A stretch of DNA of 64,000 nucleotides from JBQQPY01 sp052258065 (GTDB lineage: Bacteria > Pseudomonadota > Gammaproteobacteria > Enterobacterales > Enterobacteriaceae): NCBI GenBank assembly GCA_052258065.1, contig JBQQPY010000002.1, positions 434,001-498,000 of the forward strand. The letters are read 5' to 3'. This document shows, in pieces, positions 31,251 through 43,554 of this stretch. The notes under the pieces are model-generated. The model saw only the letters and a list, made by a program, of their open reading frames with translations, was not told the origin of the DNA and ran no database searches. The translations under genes were made by a program, and so were the position numbers. Numbering within the stretch: the first letter of the stretch is position 1; each line of letters begins with the position of its first letter.

Positions 31251-32560
31251 TTTTATTTAGCACCTCATTGACGGTTACTCTACATTCATTCTAAAAATTA
31301 TTTAGCAACGTTTTCTAAGATTTTTGACTAATGACTTTTATGCTAAAGGGGGGTTATCTATTTTTGACGCTATTGATAAAATGTTTTTCAGATAAATACA
31401 GAGTCGTGACTCAGATTTATTGATGTTTTTCTATTGACATAAATAATATCAATCTTTTCCTGAAATTTTTTGTAAAAAATAACACAGCATTAATTAGAAT
31501 AATAAATATGCAATCTTCTTTTCTTATCAAGCAATCAGAATCACAACCGAGATTTTTGATAGGTCTACTATCACATTCTAGATTTTATTATCTTAACGAT
31601 ATTTTATTCTTAAAATCTTATCCTTTACTCCTTAGTTACTTTTTATAATCAATTAATTAATTATAACTTATTTACTATATAGTTAAAATAACTATCTATT
31701 TCATTAATATTTTTGAAATATTTATTTCTTAAAGAAAGAACATCTTAGAATACAATCAGTTGTCTAATTTTCTATATTGTTTTCGTTGATTCGTAGACGC
31801 TTTTATTGTCATAATTATCAACGTTTTTGTTAAAAACTTATATTACTTTTCCTTTATTTTTTTTAATTTCTACCTAGAAAAAAGTATAGTTGACATCGTA
31901 ACTCAGCTAGAGCAAAGTATTTCTAAACGCGACGACATGAATATCTAAAAAAGTATTTTCAAATATAAACCTAACTTTACCGTCTCAGAGCTCGGTTTTT
32001 CTAAATGAATTTAGAGTATTTTTAGGCTCTTTCTTAAATTGCTAATTCTTTTTCATATTTTTAATCAGATCATTGTTGGCGATGATTAAATTAATAAATT
32101 CGCTTCAATCCTTTTCTGTCTGCAGATTTTACTTTGTGACTCAAATTTATCAATAACAAAAGAGAATTATATATTTATTCTTGTGAGCGATACCGTAGAA
32201 TTTTTTATTTTTTTACAAAAATTACAGAATAAAAATCTCTCTTATTTATATGAATAGATACAAGTATCAACAAATCTGAGTCAAAAAACTTCAAGTTTTT
32301 CTAAGTCCTTTAAATCTTAGAATATAGATCTAGAATCTATTACTATTGTATTAGATAAACAACATTCATGTAATGAGTTCTGTAGTAAATTCTAGTGCAT
32401 TCTTAGTGTTTATTTTTATTTAGTAGCATTAAATCTAATTAAGAATTATTATTTAATTATGATAACCATATCAATTAATTATTATAAAAAATCAAGATCT
32501 ATCAAAAAATCTAAAAACTGAAAAAAGCGTTTGTAAACATAGTGGATTTGTCTTTGAGTG
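31250..32560. other. Very AT-rich DNA with one family-E repeat
   Basis: No open frame longer than about 60 codons and no recognised gene in 31250-32120 or 32420-32560. 32130-32300 is a decayed second copy of the sequence carried by the ORF at 13732. Confidence 0.4.
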
Positions 32561-33190
32561 CTGCAGAATCTCATGAATCAGGGAGAGAAAATGCTTGATC
32601 AAAAATAATGAGAAAAGTTTTTTCAATTTCATGAATCTAAAATATAAAATTATTATATACTAATATAGTATTAATATGCGACTAAATCTTGCTAAATATT
32701 TTAAAAAATAATCAAGAAATCAAGGTTAAGTTCAATAGCAGAGGAGATTAACGATGTAGGCCTGATCTCTCTCGCACCCACTAAAAACTAACGATACTAA
32801 TTTCTGACATACCTCTATCTAGATTCAATCTAACTATGCTACTCGATAGAGCAAGGATCAGACATACTTTCCTTTCCTATCTAGAATAGGAACTTGTTCA
32901 TAAACTTCTGCCAGAGAATGTTGTGATAATAGATGATTTAATTACTTATAAGGTATATGGTATATGAGAAAATCTTAAAGCTAAAGATACAAATCGTCTT
33001 TATCTTCCAAATGATTCACCGAACTTAAATCCTATCGAGAGAGCATCTCCTAACGCTGGAAGCATTACTCAGAAAAGCTATAGAAAGAACCGTTGACTTG
33101 CTGTAAAATACGAGCGCTAAGCTATTGAGTTCATGTCCCATAAAGATTATTGTATTTTTTGTCGCAATCGAATCGATCAAGCTCGCTCCA
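32560..33190 (+). mobile_element. IS630-family (type B) remnant, best copy
   Basis: Across stops the plus strand reads EEINDVGLISLAPTKN, a degraded FLTYLYLDSI region, and then SPNLNPIERASP followed by AIEFMSHKDYCIFCRNR. This is the DDE end of an IS630-type transposase (consensus PPYSPDLNPIE). It serves as the reference for the shorter type-B fragments in this window. Confidence 0.65.
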
Positions 33191-33219
33191 GGCAAAGTGT
33201 ATTACCATGTTTAATCATG

Positions 33220-33600
33220 AGCTACTAGCTTTAGTTAGTTATAATTAACTGATTTATTTATTTTTAATTTTTGCTAATTTTTTGTATTTATTCTTAATTT
33301 AGGTGCAGAATGCTGAATATAAATTAATATTTTTTCTGATGATATGTGTTGTTTAAACAACCTCAGCAAGATCTATAACATTTTAAATGCCTTCAATGCT
33401 GCAATTAAAATTGCGCCATCAGTTCTCTCGAGTTATAACGTCGGTTAAATCAACACTCAAATTTAGTCAGGTAACGAGGCGCATGTAGCCATAAATTGTG
33501 TAATAAATCTCCATTATGGCACTTTACCATTCTTTAGGAAAAAATTCATCTGCTTAGCAGTGTCTATTTTTAATATAGATTAAATTTGATAAAGCATCAG
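33220..33600. repeat. Repeat family B copy
   Basis: Inverted relative to the 7.8 and 13.2 kb copies. Includes the TTAGTTATAATTAACTGA-type AT stretch, GTAACGAGGCGCATG and CATTATGGCAC landmarks. No coding capacity recognised. Confidence 0.5.
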
Positions 33601-34880
33601 ATGCCATAAGATAATATGTTTTCTTTTTTAATCATTTACTAAATCTCTTAAACATGTCATACGCTTTCGGGTTCATCGGTAAGAGAAAAAGCTGTTCTAT
33701 ATGAAAATTTACAGATAAACTATCACCTTCATTTTTCCTGCTAGCTAAGCATTTTTCAGGATAAAAAGACAATCTGTAAATTCTTTGTCATTGCCTTTAA
33801 GTATTACATCCCGGAACATCCATGTCTACAAAGCCAAGACCTCGGCTAATACACGATATTTCTGACGTACCATTAACCGAGCATACGCTATAGCTAATCA
33901 TCGAGTACTGAGAAAAATTGCAAGGAATTTATAGAGACCGTCTTTTTAGTCTGAGAAAACGCACAGTCACCGGCAAACATGAATGCGACCGCTTGTGTGC
34001 AGAGCTTGATATAGAACAACTTCTTAGCTCATTGATACACCCGCAAACGCATGACATTTTTAAGAAATTTAATAAGTAATGCGTAAAGATTTTCTGAAAA
34101 CCATGATTTTAATTTTGATTAAAAGCTTAACAGTACACTGCATCAATGTATTTGATTACACAATCAGGAATTACCTTAATCAATATTAGTGAGTAGAACT
34201 CCAGTCTAGTGGATAAAAGATGAGTAGAAAATTAAACCTGAGTTCTTTCAAAAACCATGCTATCATTTTAAATTTCATAATTTTAAAATCTATTAGCCTG
34301 GTTAGCTATATGTTAATGTGAAATATCTTCTATAAATGCTAAATAAAATCTCAAGCGTTATCTTTACGACGCGATCTTTTCGTAAGTATAACTTGAACGA
34401 CTCGATGGATTTTTGTCCGTCTCTGAAAGGCAAAGATAGCGACTAATAGTAGGGTGTTTCTTGCTTGATCTTAGTGAAACATTGCGGATAGCTATCCATT
34501 TGTTATTTATAGACAATAGCAAATTTATAGCTCGTTTTCCCCTGCAAAAACGCTCAACTACCGAGAAACCCACATTCGACCGGTGATGTATAACTCGTGA
34601 TATAAAAAACTTTCTAATCCAACTGATAGACCGATAAACGAATGGTATAGTCTAGTCATTTAAGGGGCGCATAGAAGATGTGCTGGATAGTCACTATTTC
34701 TATTCTGGTGAAGAGCTTCGGACTAGACTGTATCGAGATGTCTCGCTCTACAATCAGTAGTTACCTCAATCAGTATTGAGTAACAACACTCCATTGCAGT
34801 CTATGAAATATTGGTACAAAATTTGGCACAAAATCCAATCTAAATTCTTCAAAAAAAGCTATACTAGCTTACGTGATATA
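33600..34880. mobile_element. Cluster of IS481 remnants in both orientations
   Basis: 33600-33820 is an IS481 fragment on the minus strand. 33830-34240 repeats the same part on the plus strand, so the two form a decayed inverted pair. 34300-34880 is a second plus copy, whose C-terminal half reads IEDVLDSHYFYSGEEL and LPQSVLSNNTPLQSMKYWYK after allowing for stops, clear IS481 features. It abuts the aroK promoter region. Confidence 0.7.
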
Positions 34881-35075
34881 AAATCAGCGGTGATAGCAGG
34901 ATTCCTGCTTGAGATGTAGGCGTTGGTTTAATCAGTTGCGAAACTACCCGGAGTGTTGAGATAATTTCGCCTGATTTCACAGTAACACTTATGAGGTTTC
35001 AGTTTAGGTCCTGGCGCTAATTTAATTGGCGGGGCGGTTTGTTTTTAACGAATAATCTTAGTAATACCGAAAAAC

Positions 35076-35597
35076 ATGGCAGAAAAACGCAATATCTTTC
35101 TGGTTGGGCCTATGGGTGCAGGCAAAACTACTATTGGGCGTCAGTTGGCTCAACAACTTAATATGGAATTTTTCGATTCTGATCAAGAGATTGAGCAACG
35201 CACTGGGGCTGATGTGTGCTGGGTATTTGATGTAGAAGGTGAAGACGGCTTTCGCGATCGAGAAGAAAAAATTATCAACGAACTGACCGACAAGAAGGGG
35301 ATTGTGCTGGCTACCGGCGGTGGCTCTGTGAAATCGCGTGAAACACGCAATCGCCTCTCTGCACGCGGTGTGGTTGTTTATCTTGAAACCAGCATTGAAA
35401 AACAGCTGGCCCGTACACAGCGCGATAAAAAACGTCCACTATTGCAGATAGAAACCTTACCACGCGACGTCCTGAAAGCGCTAGCTCGCGAGCGTAACTG
35501 GCTGTATAAAGAAATAGCGGACGTCACTATCCGCACCGACGAACAAAGTGTCAAGGTTGTTACTAACCAAATTATCAATATGCTGGAAAGCAGGTAA
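35076..35597 (+). CDS. aroK: Shikimate kinase I
   Basis: Phosphorylates shikimate at O3 in the pathway to chorismate, aromatic amino acids and folate/quinones. 173 residues, the E. coli length. P-loop GPMGAGKT (residues 11-18), DSDxxIE (34-40), the GFRDRE shikimate-binding Arg region (near 58), ATGGGS (near 79) and the lid RDKKRPLL (near 116) are intact. First gene of aroK-aroB-damX-dam-rpe-gph, the standard enterobacterial order. The sequence upstream (34880-35075) presumably holds the promoter. Confidence 0.97.
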   Translation: MAEKRNIFLVGPMGAGKTTIGRQLAQQLNMEFFDSDQEIEQRTGADVCWVFDVEGEDGFRDREEKIINELTDKKGIVLATGGGSVKSRETRNRLSARGVVVYLETSIEKQLARTQRDKKRPLLQIETLPRDVLKALARERNWLYKEIADVTIRTDEQSVKVVTNQIINMLESR

Positions 35598-35638
35598 TCT
35601 GAATTAACAAGATTCTGAAAAAGATGATTGAGCGTCCT

Positions 35639-36724
35639 ATGGAGAAGATTACCGTTGCATTAGGGAAGCGCAGCTACCCGATTACTATTGCCGCCGGATT
35701 ATTTAATGATTCAGCGTCTTTCTGGCCGTTAACGCACGGCGATAACGCTATGCTAGTGACCAATAATCGTCTCGCGCCTTTGTATATTGACTCCCTGAGT
35801 GAGCGACTGAGACGGGCGGGCATTAAGGTCGATCGTGTGGTACTGCCCGACGGCGAGCAGAACAAATCGCTGACGGTGCTGGATCAGATTTTTACCGCGC
35901 TATTGGCCAAACACCATGGCCGCAATACCACGATCATCGCGCTTGGTGGCGGCGTCATCGGCGATCTAGCCGGCTTTGCCGCAGCTAGCTATCAGCGAGG
36001 CGTGCGTTTTATCCAGGCTCCCACCACGCTACTTTCTCAAGTCGACTCGTCAGTTGGCGGTAAAACTGCGGTCAATCATCCTCTCGGAAAGAACATGATC
36101 GGCGCTTTCTATCAACCCGCCTCGGTGATCATCGATTTAGACTGTCTAAATACGCTTTCGCGGCGGGAATTATCCTCCGGTTTAGCGGAAGTCATCAAAT
36201 ACGGTATTATTCTTGATGCAGCGTTTTTTGCTTGGCTAGAGGGCAACCTTGACGCATTACTAACGCTCGAGCCCCAAGCGCTCGCTTATTGTATCCGCCG
36301 CTGCTGCGAGCTGAAAGCGGAGGTGGTAACCGCTGATGAATGCGACAAGGAGAAGCGTGCTCTGCTTAATCTCGGTCACACCTATGGCCACGCCATCGAA
36401 ACCCATATGGGTTACGGCAATTGGCTGCATGGCGAAGCCATAGCCGCCGGCATGATGATGGCGGTACGCGCTGCGCGACGCTTAGGTCTGCTTAGCGATA
36501 CAGACGCGGAGAGGGTCAGCGCGCTAACCTTGCGTGCCGGCCTGCCGGTTAACGGGCCAGCGGAAATGGCTGCAGAAGACTACTTGCCACATATGATGCG
36601 GGATAAAAAGGTTATCACCGGACAGCTACGTCTGGTGCTGCCAGTGACACTTGGAAACGCGGAAGTGCACAACGGCGTGGCTGATGATATTGTGATAGCT
36701 TCGATCAAGGATTGCCAGACCTGA
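35639..36724 (+). CDS. aroB: 3-dehydroquinate synthase
   Basis: NAD- and zinc-dependent cyclisation of DAHP to 3-dehydroquinate, shikimate pathway step two. 361 residues from the ATG at 35639 (MEKITVALG; E. coli MERIVVTLG, 362). An in-frame ATG at 35624 would add MIERP. NAD-binding GGGVIGDLAGF, SVGGKTAVNHPLGKN, and the zinc ligands in E-V-I-K, LGHTYGHAIE and HGEAIAAGM are intact. 41 bases after aroK; same operon. Confidence 0.97.
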   Translation: MEKITVALGKRSYPITIAAGLFNDSASFWPLTHGDNAMLVTNNRLAPLYIDSLSERLRRAGIKVDRVVLPDGEQNKSLTVLDQIFTALLAKHHGRNTTIIALGGGVIGDLAGFAAASYQRGVRFIQAPTTLLSQVDSSVGGKTAVNHPLGKNMIGAFYQPASVIIDLDCLNTLSRRELSSGLAEVIKYGIILDAAFFAWLEGNLDALLTLEPQALAYCIRRCCELKAEVVTADECDKEKRALLNLGHTYGHAIETHMGYGNWLHGEAIAAGMMMAVRAARRLGLLSDTDAERVSALTLRAGLPVNGPAEMAAEDYLPHMMRDKKVITGQLRLVLPVTLGNAEVHNGVADDIVIASIKDCQT

Positions 36725-36827
36725 AGTGTGTCGGCCTTACTTCATGACGCGCCAGAAAGACTGGTTTAGTGTGATAACCTTTTCTGCGCCTTAGCGCTAG
36801 GAAGACCCTCTCAGTCGGAGAGTTTAT

Positions 36828-37753
36828 ATGGATAAGTTCAAGTTAGAAGATGCACTGAAACCCGATAGCAGCGATCAGAGCCCCTCCTGTCAGCAAAAAA
36901 GTCTTACCATGCTGAAAGTGCCGATCTCCAGACAGCATTTGATGATAGGCATCGGTATTCTAGTGCTGCTGCTGTTGGTAATCAGTATTGGTTCAGCACT
37001 TAAATCTCCGTTGCGTATTGACTCAAGAAGCAGCCAAGGCGCAGACAATAACGGGCAACGTAATATAGATATTTCCGGCTTGACCTCTTGCTCTGATGCG
37101 AGTCTATCCTGCCTCAACTCGATAGCGTCGAGCAGGCAGGAGAGCCTAGAATTACCAGACAATATGGCTGCGGCTCTGTCCCAACAGAAAAATCAGGGTA
37201 ACGGCGCAACCGCAAAAATAAACGGTCAAGGGGCGGTGTCGACTCTACCCACGACTGCGGCCACCCTGACTCTAGGCAGTCGCAGCGGCACACAGCCGCA
37301 ATCATCGTCGACGGCGAAGTCGCTTGCTGCTAGAGGTGAGCCGAAACTAACGCTAATGATGCCGAGCAACGCCCCCAGAGCGCTGGCACGCCGACCCCGA
37401 GTGTTCGAGCCCCATCGGCCTCTTCGCCGTCTGCGTCTGCGGGTGCTGCAAGAACAATTCAATCTGCACCGGCTGACTATTACACGCTACAGTTAAGCAG
37501 TGCTTTGCAGCCTGATAGGCTCAACAACTATGCGCGTCAACAGAGACTGACCCATTATTGGGTGTATCAGACTCGCCGCGATGGCAAGCCTTGGTACGTG
37601 CTGGTAAGCGGCGTTTATCCTTCGCTGTTGCAGGCTAAAAACGCGATGTCACAATTATCCTCTGACATGCAGACCAAGAAGCCTTGGGTACGGCAAATTG
37701 GTCAGGTTAAAAAAGACCAGGATAATTCAGCGTTCCTGAAGATAGTGCGCTAG
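36828..37753 (+). pseudogene. damX: damX, shortened and frameshifted, SPOR domain displaced
   Basis: DamX is a bitopic division protein whose SPOR domain binds denuded septal peptidoglycan. The start MDKFKLEDALKPDSSD is preceded by GGAGAG. One membrane span (IGILVLLLLVISIG) follows at about residue 45, much nearer the N-terminus than in E. coli because most of the acidic cytoplasmic region is missing. The first frame ends at 37496. The SPOR domain (YYTLQLSSA, YWVYQTRRDGKPWYVLVSGV) lies in another frame and ends at 37753. The shift falls in the low-complexity linker near 37300-37400. About 308 codons in total against 428 in E. coli. Confidence 0.85.
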
Positions 37754-37812
37754 CTCTACGGTAACAAGGGTGCAATCCGCGGCCCTAAAGAGCGTGAGTA
37801 AGCAGTAAAAGC

Positions 37813-38710
<898 letters not shown>

Positions 38711-38759
38711 GCGCGGCCGTCCCTACCGCAGACTGACCCCCAACTGACGTGAGACATGA

Positions 38760-39440
38760 ATGAAAAATTTTATAATTGCCCCTTCTATCCTTTCTGCGGA
38801 TTTTGCCCGCCTGGGCGAAGACAGCGCTCGGGTAGTATCCGCCGGAGCGGACGTCGTGCATTTTGATGTGATGGATAATCATTATGTTCCCAATCTCACT
38901 ATGGGCCCGATGGCGCTTAAAGCGCTGCGTAGCTATGGCATTACCGCGCCTATTGACGTGCACTTGATGGTGAAGCCTGTCGATCGCTTGATCCCGGATT
39001 TTGCCGACGCCGGCGCTACTTATATTACCTTTCATCCAGAGGCATCGGAACATATCGACCGCTCGTTGCAGCTCATTAAGGAGCGCGGTTGCAAGGCTGG
39101 ACTGGCATTCAATCCAGCCACACCCCTAAGCTGCCTTAAGTATTTGCTGGATAAGCTTGATATCATCCTGCTGATGTCAGTCAACCCCGGCTTCAGCGGT
39201 CAATCGTTCTTTCCCTCAACCCTGAATAAACTTCACCAGGCGCGGCGGCTAATAGATCTTAGCGGGAGGGATATCCGGCTGGAGATAGACGGCGGCGTGA
39301 AAGTGGATAACATCGGTGCTATCGCCGCTGCGGGCGCCGATATGTTTGTCTCTGGCTCAGCCATATTTAGCCAGCCAGATTATCGTGTCGTCATTGATGC
39401 CATGCGTCACGCATTGGCGGGGGCGACAATTGATGCATGA
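38760..39440 (+). CDS. rpe: Ribulose-phosphate 3-epimerase
   Basis: Interconverts ribulose-5-phosphate and xylulose-5-phosphate in the pentose-phosphate pathway. 226 residues (E. coli 225). TIM-barrel motifs are intact: APSILSADFA (7-16), HFDVMDNHYVPN (catalytic Asp, metal His; near 35), DVHLMVKPVD (near 67), LLMSVNPGFSGQSF (near 138) and EIDGGVK (near 176). It follows dam, as in E. coli. Confidence 0.97.
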   Translation: MKNFIIAPSILSADFARLGEDSARVVSAGADVVHFDVMDNHYVPNLTMGPMALKALRSYGITAPIDVHLMVKPVDRLIPDFADAGATYITFHPEASEHIDRSLQLIKERGCKAGLAFNPATPLSCLKYLLDKLDIILLMSVNPGFSGQSFFPSTLNKLHQARRLIDLSGRDIRLEIDGGVKVDNIGAIAAAGADMFVSGSAIFSQPDYRVVIDAMRHALAGATIDA

Positions 39441-39443
39441 AGA

Positions 39444-39875
39444 ATGGCTTATCCGCAGTATCGCATTTATGATTGCAACCTAACCAACAGCGTTTCCTTC
39501 TCAACCCCTGATCTCGATCGGACGCTTTCAGAGCAAGATCTATCCTCGGCCAACTTAACGCATCTTGCCACCTATTCTGCCTGCATTTCGATAAACATTA
39601 TTCCGGGATCATGGCGTCGAGAAAGCGCGCTGTTTTCGGATAGTGTGGATACGGTAACGCGGCTGGGAGTTTGGGGGTTATCGATAGCAGTGGTGAAGAA
39701 TAACTCCATGCTATTGGCAGCGGCGCTGCTAACCTCTCTCGGCATTGAGCGTCATTTCCTGCTGATTATCGGCGACGATAATGTTTCGGCTAAAAACGAC
39801 ACACAGCTCAATTTTATTTGGCGAAAGAGACTATTTCATGTTTATAAATCACGCATATCTCTAACGCAATCATAA
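39444..39875 (+). pseudogene. gph: Decayed gph (phosphoglycolate phosphatase), frame open by chance
   Basis: Open for 143 codons and starting three bases after rpe, where gph lies in E. coli (252 residues). The part SDSVDTVTRLGVWGLSIAVV ... LLTSLGIERHFLLIIGDDNVSAKND aligns with the Gph core ([21 protein letters not shown] ... VIGGDDVQNKKPHP). The N-terminal nucleophile motif FDLDGTLxDS is not recognisable, the central cap is largely missing, and the C-terminal GDSxND region is gone. Non-functional despite the open frame. Confidence 0.72.
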
Positions 39876-39997
39876 GCTTGACGTTGGCGGAAAAGTCAAA
39901 GACTTACAGAAAAAGCTATACGTATTCCTACGTATTAGACTCGCCAAGTCAAGACCAAAATATCGCTCTAATGAGCAAATACTGTTAGAAGAATCGC

Positions 39998-41051
39998 GTG
40001 TTTGAGTTAAAAACTCACTATAGCGCTTCAGAACTTGTTCGGATAAAACTTCATGGCTTACCGACTGCATCAAGAAATATAAATGAAAGAGCGAAAAATA
40101 GTTAGAATGCGCGAAAAGAGAGAGAAAAGATTAACGAGTGAAATACAGTATCAATAGTTTCTCTATAAATATTCAAAATTATTACGTGAACGTTATTTCA
40201 AATAGTTAATTAGCACTATTCCTGCGGATATTGCTATCCGGCCAGACGCATCAAAAAAAGTTATCACCGATCTTGAGAAACTTAGCAAGCTCTATGCTTA
40301 CCGCAGTTACCCGGCATTATTTAGCAATCAGTTAGCCGGCATGACTGATAAAAGCGCCAGATTTATGATGCAAGCATGTTAATGATTCATTTGATCCTAA
40401 GCATCGGTCAACAACCCCATTATAACTGTCCCAGGGTATGCGCTTTGTCGTGTAATGGACAAATAGGCTATTTTCTGAGAGCACCGCCTTAAGCGGCAGA
40501 GATGACTAACGTTAAGAACAGGCAACGCCATCAACTCAGCAACATAACTCTTAAGTGCTCGCTTGCCGAAGCGTGATAGCGCTAGCGTAGAACAATCTTG
40601 CAGTGGTCAAACTAGAGCAAATCGCCTGTCTGAATGAGCATCCAGCACATTTATCGCGCGCCAAGCGGATGCAGCATAGCGGATTTTGCATTACATGATA
40701 ACATAGCTTACCCGAGTTTTGCCGCTAGAAGCTAAGAAACAACGATATCGAGCTGGAATGCTTGACGCAGTTTGAACTACGTTGCCTGCATCCACTGTGA
40801 AATCTTTTTTCAAAAACATTCACCATACTACAAAACTAACGGATAAACATAGTTGCAAGGTACTGGTAAGTTACTACACTCACGATGTCGGCAAGCTTAT
40901 TATGAGCCGCATTGACGGCACTTATCTGTCTAAAGCGTTGTCGGGTAGCAATAAACGCTTGGCTTTTCCGGTAACGGCGGAATATCACAACCGGCAGCAG
41001 CTTATTAAAGAGATGCGCAAACGGAGTGAAGAAAAAATCAACGATGGCTAA
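39998..41051 (+). pseudogene. Mu-like phage transposase A (broken)
   Basis: The plus strand from GTG 39998 reads FELKTHYSASELVRIKLHGLPTASRNINERAK, the DNA-binding N-terminal domain of Mu A-type transposases (SAxELAxLPGLPxTxRGVN). Then come DASKKVITDLEKLSKLYAY and YPALFSNQLAGMTDKSARFM. The C-terminal end VLVSYYTHDVGKLIMSRIDGTYLSKAL ... GSNKRLAFPVTAEYHNRQQ is open from 40782 to 41051. Stops and missing central DDE parts show it is dead. Start of a decayed prophage running to about 47.03 kb. Confidence 0.75.
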
Positions 41052-41304
41052 AGAAGAAAGGATCCTGATATTTTGGGCGAAAAGTAAATCACCTCAGATT
41101 ACCGGTTAATATTTATTAGCCAATGGGGAATACCACATTAAAAGCTGAGGTTGCAGAACAGAACGACCTTAATATAGATGCGGCGCTACAACGAGACTGC
41201 CTTACTGAAAGCGCAGCAGATTGATTCGCTTTCCCTAACGAGCCATCTGAGCAGCTAACCGAATGGCACATTAAAATAAAAATACTTGCATTAGGGGCAA
41301 TAGG

Positions 41305-42290
41305 ATGACTGAAAACACAGCGCTTATCAAACAGCGGCAACCGTTAATCGATTCAGATCAGGGCAAGCAGAAGCAGATTACCCGCGAGACCGGCCAATCT
41401 AATATTGGCGACATCCAGTGCGGTAATATCCAACCTTTTCAACGACAGTTATAGTAGCAATAATCAGCGAGCTGGGAAACTGCTAACCCGCTAGTTAACC
41501 GATTATCAGTAAAAAGACCTTGAATGCACCGCCACAATTTTAGAAACAGCCACGGGCAATAAGATATAGGCAGTATTGCAGTTTGTCCGGTTAGCACAGT
41601 GCATGGATGTCATTGTTAGGGGGCTGCGGTGGGTAAAACCTTTTCTGCCCGTCAGCACTTCCAGTATGTCAATACCTAGATAGTGAGGCTATCTCCGTAG
41701 CCTATGCCAGCATCGCTGAGTGTCTTCTAGAGCTTACCGAGGCGCTGGACCTTAACGACCTGTCCGTAACAAGGATACGCGGGCGCGCGCAATTCGCTGG
41801 CAACTAACTTACAATTACGGACTGATGATTGTCGATGAGGCTAATCATCTAGGGATTGATGAGCTAGAGCAGATACAGGCGATGAAGGATGCGGTCGGGG
41901 TCAGAATAGTGCTAATTGGTAACCCTGTGGTTTATCGAAATCGGACGACTCAACCCAAAGAGACCATGACCTGGCCCGTTTATACGTTATAAAGTCTACA
42001 CCCTACGGCGCATGGCCGGCCCCGCGTGTTATCGCTTTAACAAGAGTATCCGGCTAGGCATTAGCCTGTCACACGGAGGAAGCCGCATTTCTGGCTAACC
42101 GGCATAAGATAGCGGCGATAGGCGCCAGTCAGACCGCGAGATTATTACCGATAGCGGGGAGTTGATATAGATCTCTGGAAAGCGCCGCAAATGGGTGAGA
42201 CTTTCTCGTCGCAAGCTGACGTCAGCCGTGATGCGCCGCCTGGCAAACCTTACGGCTATTGATGTCTTGGCGTAAAGTTCTGCCCAAACG
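41305..42290 (+). pseudogene. Mu-like phage B (AAA+ target-capture ATPase), broken
   Basis: Starts MTENTALIKQRQPLIDSDQG at the ATG 41305. The Walker A remnant reads GAAVGKTFSARQHFQYV (Mu B-type GxPGVGKT). Walker B reads YGLMIVDEANHLGIDELEQI and then VLIGNPVVYRNRTTQP, matching the Mu B family (LVIIDEADHLGxxxLEELR ... VLMGNHRVYxNMTG). Repeated stops and shifts. It follows A as in Mu. Confidence 0.78.
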
Positions 42291-43280
42291 GGGGACTGTT
42301 TTACTGAGCACGTTACTGTGTCATGCGCGGCAATTCATAACTACTAAGAAAATGATAATCCACCATGAAAATTTTGGATGCCATGAATGCCTTGCGTTAT
42401 CCGTTATGCAAGATCAGTAGCGACTTAAGAGGCTGCGTAAGGAATACCGACTCAGCCAGATACAGACTTATAAAGTGATTACGCCCCAACGCTACCTCTA
42501 CTTAAAAAGTACTCAATCCGCCCTGTTTGCTAATCCGCCCTGTTTGCTAACTAATTCACGCTAAACTTATCTAAATAATCAACTAGCCTCTAGGGAACGG
42601 ATTATTCATGGAGCTTAGCCCCTTCTAAGCCAAAGTTTACTCTCTCGGCAGGAATCTTTGCATCAGGGTATCGCTATTACGCATTTACCCGACTTGAAAA
42701 CTGTTAGCTGCCTTCGATGCCGACCTCAACGTTATCTGTCTGCTATGCCGAGTTCTGAGAAGTACGGATAACTTAAGCCTTATCGTGCAGCATGCTCACC
42801 GTGCGTGTGCTATGGCCATATCGGCAGCAACCTCACTGCCGAGATATTAAAAACGCTGGCACAATGTGATTCCTTATTAGCCGCAGATATACAACAGGCG
42901 TTTGCCGTGATTAACTAACAGGTTACCGCACCGTTGTTTGACGTCCAGCACGTGGCCCCGCGGCGTTTATTCATAATGTCAGCACAGGCGATGTTCTGCG
43001 TTTAAGCCGGCTAAAGCGCTTGAAGAGTCGGCGACATTCCGGCGACCCGCGATGAGTTTCGTCGTTGAGTCAAGGTAAAAGGCGCTACGCCGAACAATCT
43101 CTTCAATCGCCGAGCTGCAGATCAATGCCTATACCGGCATGGACCGCCAGAGGCTGCGGCCACGCTGCGAATAAGATAGACCCGGCCTCGGCTTGGCTAT
43201 CATGCCCCAGGTGCGTTACCATATAGCCCATCAGGCCCGGCGGGAACGTAGCCGTGTTGCTTAACATGCTAAAGACTATA
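42291..43280 (+). pseudogene. Decayed early region of Mu-like prophage
   Basis: Short fragments only: MKILDAMNALRYPLCKISSDL near 42365 and a frame reading INAYTGMDRQRLRPRCE near 43120. In Mu-type phages this interval carries small early and regulatory genes. No individual gene is identified with confidence. Confidence 0.35.
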
Positions 43281-43550
43281 TTGCGGCAGTGTTCTGGCCG
43301 CTAAGAATAACGCTAGCAAGCTGTTTATGTGGCTGATACACCGCTCCTTTGCTGGACGCGAGTGGGTAAGAGCGCTTTAATACCCATCTACTCTCGGCGA
43401 AAACAGAGCTCGATAACGTAGCATCGTTACAGACAGTGCATGCTCTGAAAGTAGGAATTACCGAGTTTGCGGTGATTTAGAAGAGACTCTTGCCAGTTTG
43501 CAGGCGGATAACAAATCAGCTTAAGTTACTCTGGTAAAAACGCTTTTTAC
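43280..43550 (+). pseudogene. Remnant of Mu gp25-like protein (DUF2730)
   Basis: Fragments KTELDNVASLQTVHALKVGI and LEETLASLQADNKSA recall the coiled-coil part of the small membrane-anchored DUF2730 protein that precedes gp26 in Mu-like phages. Damaged hydrophobic sequence (LFMWLIHRSF) precedes it. Identification is by pattern and gene order. Confidence 0.5.
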
Positions 43551-43554
43551 TGAA

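Noticed and set aside
36901..37462. Minus-strand frames opposite damX
   Set aside because: Low-complexity shadows of the damX linker; no ribosome-binding sites or family similarity.
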